Below are positions 8,095 to 16,525 of a stretch of DNA of 64,000 nucleotides, in pieces (positions within the stretch are counted from its first letter, which is position 1; each line of letters opens with the position of its first letter). The translations under genes and the position numbers were made by a program. The DNA is taken from assembly GCA_030625775.1 (NCBI GenBank), contig DAOUQC010000010.1, positions 1 through 64,000 of the forward strand. The letters are read 5' to 3'. The DNA comes from Verrucomicrobiota bacterium. GTDB lineage: Bacteria; Verrucomicrobiota; Verrucomicrobiia; Verrucomicrobiales; DEV007. The notes under the pieces were generated by a model. That model was not told where the DNA came from and did no database searches. It worked only from the letters and a program-made list of their open reading frames with translations.

Positions 8095-8772
8095 TCAACG
8101 TTTTTTCCGGTATTCCAAAATACCGCGGGCAATGCTGTCTGCGACAACCTGGCGGTATCGGGGATCGAGCATAGAAGATCGTTCCCCCTTGTTGCTGACA
8201 AAACCGCCTTCGACGAGAACCGCAGGGTGGCGGGTTTTTCTAAGCACGGAAAAATTGGCCGTTTTGACCCCTCGATTGGTACAACCTATCTTCCGAATGA
8301 GCTGCCGCTGGATGTAATCAGCCAGATTGCGCGAGGTCGAGCTCCTGTAAAAAGTCTCAACCCCAGTCACTTTACTCTTCCAGCTCCAGTTGAAATGAAT
8401 GCTCACAAAAATAGCATTGCGGTATTTATTTGCTCGTGCCGAACGAGTCGAGAGAGGAATAAAGTCATCAGTATTTCGAGTCAAGACCGTCCGAAACCCA
8501 CTCTCCCGAAGAGTTCGTTCCAAACGCCTGGCCACATCGAGATTCAAATGTTTCTCATAAATCAATGAGCGGCTGGCACCCAAATCATGCCCACCGTGGC
8601 CGGCATCAATAATAACCGTATTAAAAGCCGCAGCTGCCTTCCCTGCCCCGATTGTAAGGCTCATAGCTATAAAACACAGCCCAAAAAAGATTTTGCCCCA
8701 AGTCGACTTAAATCGTGAGTTACGCAGTGCAGGTATCATCTTTTTTTTCAGCCTATTGATGCCTTCAAACAT
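8095..8772 (-). CDS. N-acetylmuramoyl-L-alanine amidase (Amidase_3)
   Basis: A 225-residue zinc amidase that cleaves the lactyl-peptide bond of peptidoglycan. A basic N-terminus and a hydrophobic stretch at about 27-48 (IFFGLCFIAMSLTIGAG) act as signal or anchor. The zinc ligands and catalytic residue are all present: His in IDAGHGGHDLGA, Glu in EKHLNLDVA, His in SIHFNWS, and the terminal Glu of VEGGFVSN. No SPOR, AMIN or LysM domain is attached, so septal targeting would need a partner. An in-frame ATG at 8739 is an alternative start. A terminator follows the gene. Confidence 0.93.
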   Translation of the reverse strand: MFEGINRLKKKMIPALRNSRFKSTWGKIFFGLCFIAMSLTIGAGKAAAAFNTVIIDAGHGGHDLGASRSLIYEKHLNLDVARRLERTLRESGFRTVLTRNTDDFIPLSTRSARANKYRNAIFVSIHFNWSWKSKVTGVETFYRSSTSRNLADYIQRQLIRKIGCTNRGVKTANFSVLRKTRHPAVLVEGGFVSNKGERSSMLDPRYRQVVADSIARGILEYRKKR

Positions 8773-8935
8773 AAATCCCCGTCTATCGTCTTCGGTTAAA
8801 TTGACTTTTTTCCCACAAACACACCTCTTTCTTCAGTCACAAGAAATACACTGTTATCCGCAAGTTAGTCAAGAAATCTTAATAAAACACCCTGCAGTTC
8901 TTCAATATCAGATTTTCACCGGTTTCACAGACCAA

Positions 8936-9847
8936 TCAATTGAGAGGCATGCCTGGAGGAAGTTCCGAGAGTTTATGGAATTCATTTTTCTCATACACCA
9001 CATCCTGCATTTCTTCAGGAATCCCCCCTTCGACGACAATGTCTCCACTCCCCACTCGAACCAGAAGCGGACGATTTTCACCCTTGGCAAAATAATACTC
9101 CTGGGGCTGGGCCTTACCCTCGACATCGATAATCGTATGCGCATACGCTTGCGGAGCTCCCATATGCAGAATATGCAGGCGGTTTTGGTTATCGACCCCC
9201 ATCTTGGGGTCGGTCACCATCAGCAGCTTGCCTAGCGAATAGGTCGTTATCACCGTCCCCGAGTCGGCTCGGCTGAGGCGAAAATATATCTCCTTCCGCC
9301 CCTGATAATCAAATCGCAGCACTGCGTATTTCCGGTAAGTTCCCGCTTCTTGATAACCTGGAGGCACTCCAACCGTCCACGAATCGAATTCATGCCCCTC
9401 AGCAACCTGCAACGATTGGATTGGGGTTCGGAAATAACGATTCAAGGGAGGAAAATAAACACTCGCTCGAAGCCGGTACACGCCATTGCGCCCCATAGGA
9501 TAACGGCGATTCACATACACCTGTTTTTTAAACACCCCCCCGGCCTGTATCATCACGGGATCCAACCCCGGACGTCCCACCACAGGAGTGAGAAGGCCTC
9601 CCTCGGCATCCGTTACCTGAAAATCCAACCAATTGGCCCCGTTGCGTCCCGCTATGACCAGATCACCACCTGATCGGTTTACGATGGTTAATTCCCCCGC
9701 CACAGCTTCGTGCGCCATATAAACCTTCTTATTCAGCTTGAATGTGACCTGAATTTGAGCCTGCATGCGATCAAGGTTCCCCACCAGAGGAAAAATCACC
9801 AGCAAGCTGATCGTCAAAAGAACACGTTTTGATATTGAGCGATTCAT
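8936..9847 (-). CDS. Secreted protein of unknown function
   Basis: A 303-residue protein with a signal peptide ending near residue 31 (MQAQ). The mature part is beta-rich: an N-terminal segment (VTFKLNKKVYMAHEAVAGELTI) resembling the Ig-like domain that precedes structural modules in secreted proteins, then a second beta domain. No catalytic motif, lipobox or membrane segment follows the signal. It is probably a conserved verrucomicrobial periplasmic protein, but I cannot name its family. It lies upstream of the amidase on the same strand with a gap of about 160 bases, so it is likely transcribed on its own. Confidence 0.65.
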   Translation of the reverse strand: MNRSISKRVLLTISLLVIFPLVGNLDRMQAQIQVTFKLNKKVYMAHEAVAGELTIVNRSGGDLVIAGRNGANWLDFQVTDAEGGLLTPVVGRPGLDPVMIQAGGVFKKQVYVNRRYPMGRNGVYRLRASVYFPPLNRYFRTPIQSLQVAEGHEFDSWTVGVPPGYQEAGTYRKYAVLRFDYQGRKEIYFRLSRADSGTVITTYSLGKLLMVTDPKMGVDNQNRLHILHMGAPQAYAHTIIDVEGKAQPQEYYFAKGENRPLLVRVGSGDIVVEGGIPEEMQDVVYEKNEFHKLSELPPGMPLN

Positions 9848-10006
9848 TGGGGAATCAAAGCCTGGTATTTTGTCTGCAAATCCTTTCAGAGGGTCTTGAT
9901 CTCAAGCGGCACAGCTTAGGCCGTTTTGTTTAAAATGTCCACCCACCCACCCCGGATTTGCTCTTAGCAGCACGAATCAATCTCACTGTCATTCCACAAT
10001 CTAGCA

Positions 10007-12214
10007 TTATTGCACTGCAGGCGGCGGAATACTTCTCACGGTCCGAAAACCAGTGTTCAATGCACTGTCTTCCGGACTGTTGGCAGGACGACGGCCCGTC
10101 AGTTCAAAGCCTTCTTCCGTCTGAAAAGAGTTGCCCCGACGAATGGGAACCTCCTTGTCCGGGTCATCAGGATGGGTATCCCATGAATCGGTCCATTCAC
10201 TGACATTGCCAGCCATCCCTTTGACGTCATAAGGGCTGACATCTCCCTCAAGAACATCCACCGGTGCCCAGTAGCGGTATTTATCACTGCCCTGCTGAGT
10301 TGCCCCTGAATTAAAACGGGAAAGATCCAGTTCATTGCCCCAGGGATAAAGATTACCGTCCGTTCCACGGGCTGCCTTTTCCCATTCATGTTCAGTTGGA
10401 AGGCGTCCCCCTTTCCACTTTGCGTAAGCGTAAGCATCCCACCAGTCGACCCCCATCACCGGGCAATTCAAATCAATCGCAGTTCCGTAATACTCTTTCC
10501 CTTTTACCGCAGCCCTGAAATACTTATTCCAATCGGAAGGACGATAGCTCTTTTTTGTTGCCGGCTGGTTGGGATGAGCCCACGTCTTTGCCCTCTCCTC
10601 ATCATTCTCAACGCTCTCGATGAACTTGGCATACTGGCTGATCGTAACTTCATACTCATCAATCCAAAACTGCTTCAATTTCACCTCTTCATCCTGCTGG
10701 TAAATAAATATACCCGCTGGAATTTGTACCATATAATCAAAATCTTTCCCTTTGGCATTACCTCCCATGGTCATCGCCATAATGATACCGGCCAGGACCA
10801 CTCCCCCGCCGATCATACTTCCTACAATAATAGCCGAACGATGGCTCGACTTCTGAGTGTGATCCGAACTGCTGCCTCCCAGCTTTTCTCCCAAATAATC
10901 CAAGGCAACCTTCAACTGGTCCAAGGTAACTATTGCCTGCCCCACATTGGCATCCCCTTGTCCATGCATCCGCACCATCAAGGCATGCAAAGCAAGCTCC
11001 CCGCCATACCGGCTTTTGGTCAACAGAGGAAAAACAGCATCTGCCAGCAAACCAACCTGCTCGGCTTCGTCAAACTTCAACTCACCCGAAATTACTGAAT
11101 TGATAACCTTGGGCTGCCCCTCTTTGCCGATACGAATCAGGTCAGCTGTAATGGGCCGGAAATTCATCCGGTTCTCAACCAAATAAATCACCGCATCCGC
11201 CACGGTGCCCAGCAATTGGATCACCGCTCCATCACTGAGTTTTTCTCCGTGATCCGCCAGCTCAGTCAAACTCGGATCATCAACCCGTTCCCGGGCATAA
11301 AAATTCACCCCATTCTCCTGATTGGCCTCATACACCAGGGCAATGACCGGATGATTCACCAATGCTCTGCTGCGCGCTTCCTTCAGCAACGCTTCCACTT
11401 TGGCGGGATCCCGTCGATGAAAGCGATGCAAAGCTTTGAGATTAACCGTTCGATTGATCCCTACCTGCTCTGCATCATAAAGAGCCCAATCTGGATTGGC
11501 TTCGATCAAGTGCTTCAGCTCATAGTCCCCCAGGCGGGAACCTACGGGCATTGGACCTTCCCCTTCAGGTATTTCAGCTACCGGCAACGACTCTATGGAA
11601 ACGGCTACGGGCACAGGCGGTAAATCCGTCACCGCACTGTCAACCGCTTCTTCAGGCACTTCAGCTACCGGCAGCGACTCTATGGAACCGGCTACGGGCA
11701 CAGGTGGTAAATCTATCGCAACACTCGCGACCGTTTCAGGCACTTCAGCTACCGTCAGTGACTCTGGTGTATCCACCTCATGTAGAACCGCCTCCGCCAT
11801 TTGCGAGGCTCTTTCTTTTTGTGCGCTATGCACCCATGCCACAAAAGCATCATCCGACAAAGGCTGGAAAAACAACTGCTCCCCGTGGATCCAGTCATAA
11901 TAGCCGTTCATATCCCCGGCACCGTAAAAGGCCCCCGGCAAAACACCAAAGCGTTCGACGATCTTATCCCGGAGAGCAAAAACCAAATCTCCTTTTTCCT
12001 CTGGGACCGAAGAAATCAGCATATCAAGATGATCAGCCTGAGAAACCATTGCCCAGGCTTCCCCGGGATCTGCAGCAAAGCTGATCTCCCCCCCAGGAAT
12101 CTCCTGATTCAACAAGGCGACCATGGCTTCAAGGCGGCTGGCAGATTCATCCACCACTAACACATAAAAACTCCCACCAGATACGTGGTTTGCATCACTA
12201 CTACTTGTCATCAT
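10007..12214 (-). CDS. Degenerate receiver + pseudokinase + membrane segment + FGE-like domain protein
   Basis: A 735-residue protein with an unusual order. Residues 16-130 look like a response-regulator receiver (FYVLVVDESAS), but the expected phospho-acceptor Asp after LDML is Ser and the Lys-Pro pair is Gln-Pro (117-118). Residues 151-217 hold two to three Pro-rich repeats (SIESLPVAEVPE type). Residues 228-440 have a protein-kinase outline with a possible beta-3 Lys (K260) but no glycine loop, HRD or DFG. One membrane helix spans 461-483. Residues 495-730 form a formylglycine-generating-enzyme/sulfatase-modifying-factor fold (GGRLPTEHEWEKAARG, GNVSEW, TGFRTV) without the paired catalytic cysteines. 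It is probably a sensory or scaffold protein and not an enzyme. Its start overlaps the TPR gene stop by 4 bases. Confidence 0.82.
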   Translation of the reverse strand: MMTSSSDANHVSGGSFYVLVVDESASRLEAMVALLNQEIPGGEISFAADPGEAWAMVSQADHLDMLISSVPEEKGDLVFALRDKIVERFGVLPGAFYGAGDMNGYYDWIHGEQLFFQPLSDDAFVAWVHSAQKERASQMAEAVLHEVDTPESLTVAEVPETVASVAIDLPPVPVAGSIESLPVAEVPEEAVDSAVTDLPPVPVAVSIESLPVAEIPEGEGPMPVGSRLGDYELKHLIEANPDWALYDAEQVGINRTVNLKALHRFHRRDPAKVEALLKEARSRALVNHPVIALVYEANQENGVNFYARERVDDPSLTELADHGEKLSDGAVIQLLGTVADAVIYLVENRMNFRPITADLIRIGKEGQPKVINSVISGELKFDEAEQVGLLADAVFPLLTKSRYGGELALHALMVRMHGQGDANVGQAIVTLDQLKVALDYLGEKLGGSSSDHTQKSSHRSAIIVGSMIGGGVVLAGIIMAMTMGGNAKGKDFDYMVQIPAGIFIYQQDEEVKLKQFWIDEYEVTISQYAKFIESVENDEERAKTWAHPNQPATKKSYRPSDWNKYFRAAVKGKEYYGTAIDLNCPVMGVDWWDAYAYAKWKGGRLPTEHEWEKAARGTDGNLYPWGNELDLSRFNSGATQQGSDKYRYWAPVDVLEGDVSPYDVKGMAGNVSEWTDSWDTHPDDPDKEVPIRRGNSFQTEEGFELTGRRPANSPEDSALNTGFRTVRSIPPPAVQ

Positions 12215-13332
12215 TGAGGAAATAAACTGCTGTCCGGACCACTCAAGGCCCCATTATTTACAGGTGGTGCACTTGGATTGAGCCCCATAAGTTTCCGTGG
12301 AGCTGCCACAACGTCCTGTAATTCATCCTGATAATACAACTCTACAATATAACCGTAATAAACCCTTTCACCCAGTTCCCGTTTTTGTTCATTAGTGAAC
12401 ACAGGTTGGTAATAACTCACTTCAATCTGTTCGCTTTCACCATTCTGCCAATCATAAGGAGCAGATATATACGATTCGGAGGTGTCCGCCGTCGAGGGTA
12501 AAAATCGCTTTCCGTCCACTAAATCATAAAAATACACCAGCAGGGCCATATCTGCACCTGCAGGGCGGGCTCCTGGCTTGGCTTGTATCTTCACACGCAG
12601 GGTAATTCTTTCTCCTGCAGTGACTGCCTTGTCTCGTATTTCAGCAATATCCCCAATGGAAAGCATAGAGTCCTTACCCGGCACCGGCTCGAGCTGCTTG
12701 CCTTTCAACACCATGTCTGCCATATCAAAATAAGCCCCCGCCCGCAGCTCTCCCAAACGATAAATTTTTTCCCAGTAAGAGGCCGCTTTATCCCCCAGTC
12801 CAAGCTGGGCATAGGCCCCCGCAATTTCGCTGAGGATGCGCGGGTGCTCAGGCAATTTCGCCTCTGCAGACTGCAAGGTGCGCAATGCTGCGTGCATATT
12901 ACCACTGGCCCGCAACTCGAGAGCGGTGTTCAAAAGTCTCTCAACCGCAGGGTCTTCAATAAGATGAGCCGAATGAATCTGCCGTGAAGCCGCGGGAATG
13001 CCCGCCTGCCCCCCACCTCCCAGGCCCGCCAGCGGTGGAGTCGGTAATACCGGCGACTGGCCTGCCTTCTCTTTCCTGAAAATTTCCGGCATCGGCGGTA
13101 GTCCGCCATTGGCAAGGCCTGCTACCGTCATTGAAGCTGGTTCCGCTGGCACAGGTACGGAGACAGCCCCAGTCACCTTTACCTTCGCCGAATCCGGTGT
13201 TGCAGGATGATGCCGCATGATCACCCATCCCATGGCTAGAAATTGCCCTCCAGCAAGTAAACCAAGAATCCACATCGCCACCGTGAATGTACGATTACTT
13301 TGACTATTGGTATTATACAATTCTTCTGCCAT
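12211..13332 (-). CDS. Single-pass membrane protein with TPR-like helices
   Basis: A 373-residue protein whose membrane helix lies at about 17-40 (TFTVAMWILGLLAGGQFLAMG). A Pro/Gly-rich linker, a helical TPR-like region (about 125-205, TALELRASGNMHAALRTLQ onward) and a beta-rich C-terminal domain follow. The C-terminal domain ends in a Pro/Ser tail. I prefer ATG at 13332; a TTG at 13347 would add five residues. Its stop overlaps the start of the pseudokinase/FGE-like gene (ATGA), so both proteins are made from one transcript and are likely partners. The topology puts the TPR part outside the cytoplasm. Function unknown. Confidence 0.72.
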   Translation of the reverse strand: MAEELYNTNSQSNRTFTVAMWILGLLAGGQFLAMGWVIMRHHPATPDSAKVKVTGAVSVPVPAEPASMTVAGLANGGLPPMPEIFRKEKAGQSPVLPTPPLAGLGGGGQAGIPAASRQIHSAHLIEDPAVERLLNTALELRASGNMHAALRTLQSAEAKLPEHPRILSEIAGAYAQLGLGDKAASYWEKIYRLGELRAGAYFDMADMVLKGKQLEPVPGKDSMLSIGDIAEIRDKAVTAGERITLRVKIQAKPGARPAGADMALLVYFYDLVDGKRFLPSTADTSESYISAPYDWQNGESEQIEVSYYQPVFTNEQKRELGERVYYGYIVELYYQDELQDVVAAPRKLMGLNPSAPPVNNGALSGPDSSLFPQ

Positions 13333-13545
13333 GTTCCGCTTTGACAACCGCTATTCGAAAAAGCAATGAGACTATGAATCTTGCCTCGCAGTGTCAATAC
13401 CGATGATGCTTTCTTATTCGACCGCAATCCGGGCTTACCGTTCGATTTGACTGCCCGGAAATCATTCCAGAAGCGTTCCACTTGAAATCCCCCCCGGCAA
13501 TGTGTATCCAGCATTAATACCAAACACCTTCACCATCCGGGCTAT

Positions 13546-14880
13546 ATGAAGCCATCCACCTGTCATTTGAAACCTGTAAGCGTCGATATCGACTATCGCC
13601 CGCTAGAGCTGGCCCGCGGGCTGAGCCAGCAAAGCGGTTTTATCTTTCTGGATTCCGCCTCCTCAGATTCCCCTTCCAATCCTTCCCCTGCTGGAGGGAT
13701 TTCCATCCTCGCCTCCAATCCCGAAAAAATTATCCAAGGCAATTGGCTGGAAGAAACCCAACCCGGCTACTCCGGCAATATGGGGCTTGAAACATTAAAA
13801 CAAGAGCTGCAGGCAGGAAAGTCACTCGGCACCTCATTCGATTGTGGTTTTCCCACAGGAGGCGCCATTGGTTGCTTTGAATACGATGGGCAATACTGCT
13901 TTGGCATCTACTTCCACATGCTGATTTTTGACCACCACCGTTCGCAATGGTTCGAGGTGGGAGACCAACAATCAAAAATCGACTGGTCACAAGTCAGCTC
14001 TTCCAGATCTTCTCTGCCCGCCTTGCCCTTCGAAGCAGGGTTCTCTTCCTCAATGGAACGCACTGATTTTTGCCACCGGGTTGAGCAAGCCCAGCAATAC
14101 ATCGCCGCAGGCGACATCTACCAGGTCAACCTCTCTCATGAATTTTCGACCTCCTGGCCAGGCTCCGCTCAGGAAAACAATACCACCTCCTTCGCTCTCT
14201 ACGAACGCCTGCGCACCAGCTCCCCCGCTCCTTTTGCCGCCTACCTGAATCTCGATTACCAACAAATCCTGTCCTCCTCTCCCGAGTTATTTCTGAGAAT
14301 CAGCGGGCGTGAAATTACCACCCGCCCAATCAAAGGCACCCGTCCCCGCTTCCGTGACCGCTCTGCCGACGAAAGATCAGCCTACGAGCTGATCACTTCT
14401 CCAAAAGAAATCGCCGAGCTCATTATGATCACTGATCTGGAACGTAATGATCTTGGCAAAATCTGTACAGCTGGATCGGTCAACGTAAGCGAATTGCTCA
14501 GGCTGGAACGTTTCGAACAAGTATTCCATCTGGTCTCGACCGTGAACGGCCAACTCCAAAGCGACGCCAATCCGGTCGATGCCCTGCTGTCCTGCTTTCC
14601 CGGTGGATCAATCACCGGTGCACCCAAAATCCGGGCGATGCAGATCATCGATGAATTGGAAACAAGTGCCCGTGGCCTTTACACCGGCACCATCGGTATT
14701 TTTGGCTTCAACGATGAGTCCATATTCAACATCGCCATCCGCACTGCCATCATCGAAGATCAAAAACTGAGTTTCAACGTCGGTGCTGGCATCGTCGCTG
14801 ATTCAATACCAGATCAAGAGTTTGAAGAAACCCTGCACAAAGCCCGCGGCATTTTCCAGGCTTGTGGAGTTGAGATGTGA
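13546..14880 (+). CDS. pabB: Aminodeoxychorismate synthase component I
   Basis: A 444-residue chorismate-utilising enzyme that makes 4-amino-4-deoxychorismate for folate synthesis. The decisive motif is PIKGT at 261-265: the Lys (K263) forms the covalent chorismate adduct in PabB, while anthranilate synthase has PIAGT. Other family signatures are DLERNDLGKI (297-306), HLVSTV (328-333) and GSITGAPK (354-361). The N-terminal domain is complete. No glutaminase (pabA) or aminodeoxychorismate lyase (pabC) is adjacent. It is followed by a bidirectional terminator shared with the convergent HU gene. Confidence 0.93.
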   Translation: MKPSTCHLKPVSVDIDYRPLELARGLSQQSGFIFLDSASSDSPSNPSPAGGISILASNPEKIIQGNWLEETQPGYSGNMGLETLKQELQAGKSLGTSFDCGFPTGGAIGCFEYDGQYCFGIYFHMLIFDHHRSQWFEVGDQQSKIDWSQVSSSRSSLPALPFEAGFSSSMERTDFCHRVEQAQQYIAAGDIYQVNLSHEFSTSWPGSAQENNTTSFALYERLRTSSPAPFAAYLNLDYQQILSSSPELFLRISGREITTRPIKGTRPRFRDRSADERSAYELITSPKEIAELIMITDLERNDLGKICTAGSVNVSELLRLERFEQVFHLVSTVNGQLQSDANPVDALLSCFPGGSITGAPKIRAMQIIDELETSARGLYTGTIGIFGFNDESIFNIAIRTAIIEDQKLSFNVGAGIVADSIPDQEFEETLHKARGIFQACGVEM

Positions 14881-14883
14881 AGA

Positions 14884-14925
14884 TAAAAAAAACCGCTGGC
14901 AGAAAACTGCCAACGGCTTTCGGTT
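14884..14925. terminator. Bidirectional rho-independent terminator (pabB/HU)
   Basis: CCGCTGGCAG and CTGCCAACGG pair around an AAAA loop. An A-run flanks the left side and T-rich sequence the right, so it can stop transcription from both convergent genes. Confidence 0.85.
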
Positions 14926-14945
14926 TAGTTTTAAAACTAAGGTTC

Positions 14946-15221
14946 TTACAGGGAGCCCTTCAATGCTGCGGAGGGCTTGAATCCCACAGACTTGGAAGCT
15001 TTGATTTGCATCGCTTCTCCCGTCTTAGGGTTGCGTCCCATGCGGGCCGCACGCTCTCTCACTACGAAGGTTCCAAAACCGATCAACTGAACGGTTCCGT
15101 CTGCTCTGACGCCATCAGCGATTGCGCCAAGAACAGCTGCTACAGCCTCTTCGGCATCCTTCTTTGATGCGCTTTCACCGAGTGCGCCCTGTACTGCTTC
15201 TACAATTTGTCCCTTGTTCAT
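14946..15221 (-). CDS. hup: HU-family DNA-binding protein
   Basis: A 91-residue histone-like protein, full length. MNKGQIVEAVQ starts helix 1. GFGTFVVRERAARMGRNPKTGE contains the beta-arm core, with the family signature GFGxFxxRxRxxRxGRNPxTG. It bends and compacts DNA. The proline-containing arm tip RNPKTGE is intact. It is monocistronic and divergent from the carbonic-anhydrase gene across about 150 bases. Whether it is HU or IHF-like cannot be told from this alone. Confidence 0.95.
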   Translation of the reverse strand: MNKGQIVEAVQGALGESASKKDAEEAVAAVLGAIADGVRADGTVQLIGFGTFVVRERAARMGRNPKTGEAMQIKASKSVGFKPSAALKGSL

Positions 15222-15369
15222 TGTCTTTTCATTAGGGTTTTCGTCATCGTTAGTAAAGAGCTTTGCGAAAAAAAATGCATTTTTTCTGAAAATAGGCCCG
15301 ATTTTACGGAATTTTCCTCATTTTCTCCTATACTGACGTCTTTCCAGCACCTTTCCATCCCTGTTCAAA

Positions 15370-15891
15370 ATGCCTGCCTGTAATCACCTTCATACCCCTC
15401 CCGCAATCCATTCTTCATCTTTTGTCGCTCCGGACGCCCAGATAATCGGTGCCGTCAGCCTGGCTGAAGAAGCTTCGGTCTGGTATCAGTGCGTGTTGCG
15501 TGCAGACATCGAACGCATCGCCATCGGACCTTCGTCAAACATTCAGGACGGCACCATCATTCACCTGTCCAGTGAGCTGGGAACCACTGTCGGCCAGTTT
15601 GTTACTTGCGGACACAAAGCCCTGCTTCACGCCTGCTGTATCGATGATGAAGTTTTGATCGGCATGGGCTCCATTCTCATGGACGGAGTGGAAGTAGGTG
15701 CTCGCAGCATCATCGGTGCGGGTTCTCTAGTCACCCAGGGCACGATTATCCCACCAGGCTCACTGGTAATGGGAAGTCCAGCACGTGTCGTTAGCTATTT
15801 AGATGCAGTGAAGCAAAAATCCATTCGTAAGTGGGCGGAAAAATATGTCCAGGTTTCCAAAGAACACGCTGATTTTTTAGCAAGCAGCTAA
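15370..15891 (+). CDS. Gamma-carbonic anhydrase family protein
   Basis: A 173-residue left-handed beta-helix protein made of hexapeptide repeats. The three His that bind metal in this family are present: H65 (GTIIH), H82 (CGHKA) and H87 (LLHAC). The family signature NIQDGTIIH is clear. The YrdA/PaaY/CaiE subgroup often lacks measurable carbonic anhydrase activity, so only the family can be named. It may form a short plus-strand unit with the nuclease-family gene 80 bases downstream. Confidence 0.88.
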   Translation: MPACNHLHTPPAIHSSSFVAPDAQIIGAVSLAEEASVWYQCVLRADIERIAIGPSSNIQDGTIIHLSSELGTTVGQFVTCGHKALLHACCIDDEVLIGMGSILMDGVEVGARSIIGAGSLVTQGTIIPPGSLVMGSPARVVSYLDAVKQKSIRKWAEKYVQVSKEHADFLASS

Positions 15892-15972
15892 ACAGTTTCC
15901 GTTTGCCTTATCTTGATCTATTCTTCACATTCATTAACTGAGAACCAAGCGTGTTCGTAACATTTTAAAACC

Positions 15973-16443
15973 ATGGGAAAAGACGTCATCGAAATCGGAG
16001 TCAGAGCCGTTCTGCCAACTAGTGGAGGTTGTGCCGTTTTTCTCGGTAATGACGACAAGGTCTTTGTAGTCTACGTCGACCAAGCGGTGGGCGCGGCAAT
16101 CACCATGTTCATGCATCACACGCCCAAACCACGCCCCCAGACCCATGACCTCTTTGCCGACCTTCTGACCACACTCGGCGCCAAAGTCAACCGAGTCGTG
16201 ATCATCAGCTTTGCTGACAGCGTTTATTACGCACGACTCATCATCACAGTTTCAAACGAGCTCGAAGAAAAAAAAATTATTGAACTCGATGCCCGGCCCA
16301 GTGATGCGGTCGCCCTGGCTATTCAGCAAGAAGCCCCCATTTACATCGCCCAAACTGTCTGGGACGAAGTTGAAGACATGTCCGAAGTGCTCAAGAAAAT
16401 GGAAGCTGGCGGCTTTCAGGCCCCAGATGAAGAAAACCTCTAA
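15973..16443 (+). CDS. Bifunctional nuclease family protein (DUF151)
   Basis: A 156-residue protein of the BFN/DUF151 family. The conserved core DLFADLLTTLGAKVNRVVI is followed by an alternating strand (YYARLII) and then LDARPSDAVALAIQQEAPIYI, which contains the family hallmark Arg-Pro-Ser-Asp-Ala. Some members show RNase/DNase activity and others are ligand-binding or regulatory. The C-terminal 30 residues are acidic. It lies on the same strand as the carbonic-anhydrase-like gene, probably co-transcribed. The true activity here is not determinable. Confidence 0.9.
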   Translation: MGKDVIEIGVRAVLPTSGGCAVFLGNDDKVFVVYVDQAVGAAITMFMHHTPKPRPQTHDLFADLLTTLGAKVNRVVIISFADSVYYARLIITVSNELEEKKIIELDARPSDAVALAIQQEAPIYIAQTVWDEVEDMSEVLKKMEAGGFQAPDEENL

Positions 16444-16525
16444 ACCCGCTATTTTGCCGCCAATCTTTAAAATTGCCTACACTCCGCCCGCAAGCACCTG
16501 AAAAGCGCCGCTCCTTAAAAAATCT

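Noticed and set aside
10007-12214. Calling the fusion protein an active Ser/Thr kinase or formylglycine-generating enzyme
   Set aside because: HRD, DFG and the Gly-rich loop are missing in the kinase part, and the FGE-like part has no catalytic cysteine pair.
13546-14880. Anthranilate synthase component I (trpE)
   Set aside because: The motif is PIKGT (Lys), characteristic of PabB; TrpE has Ala at that position, and no trp genes are adjacent.
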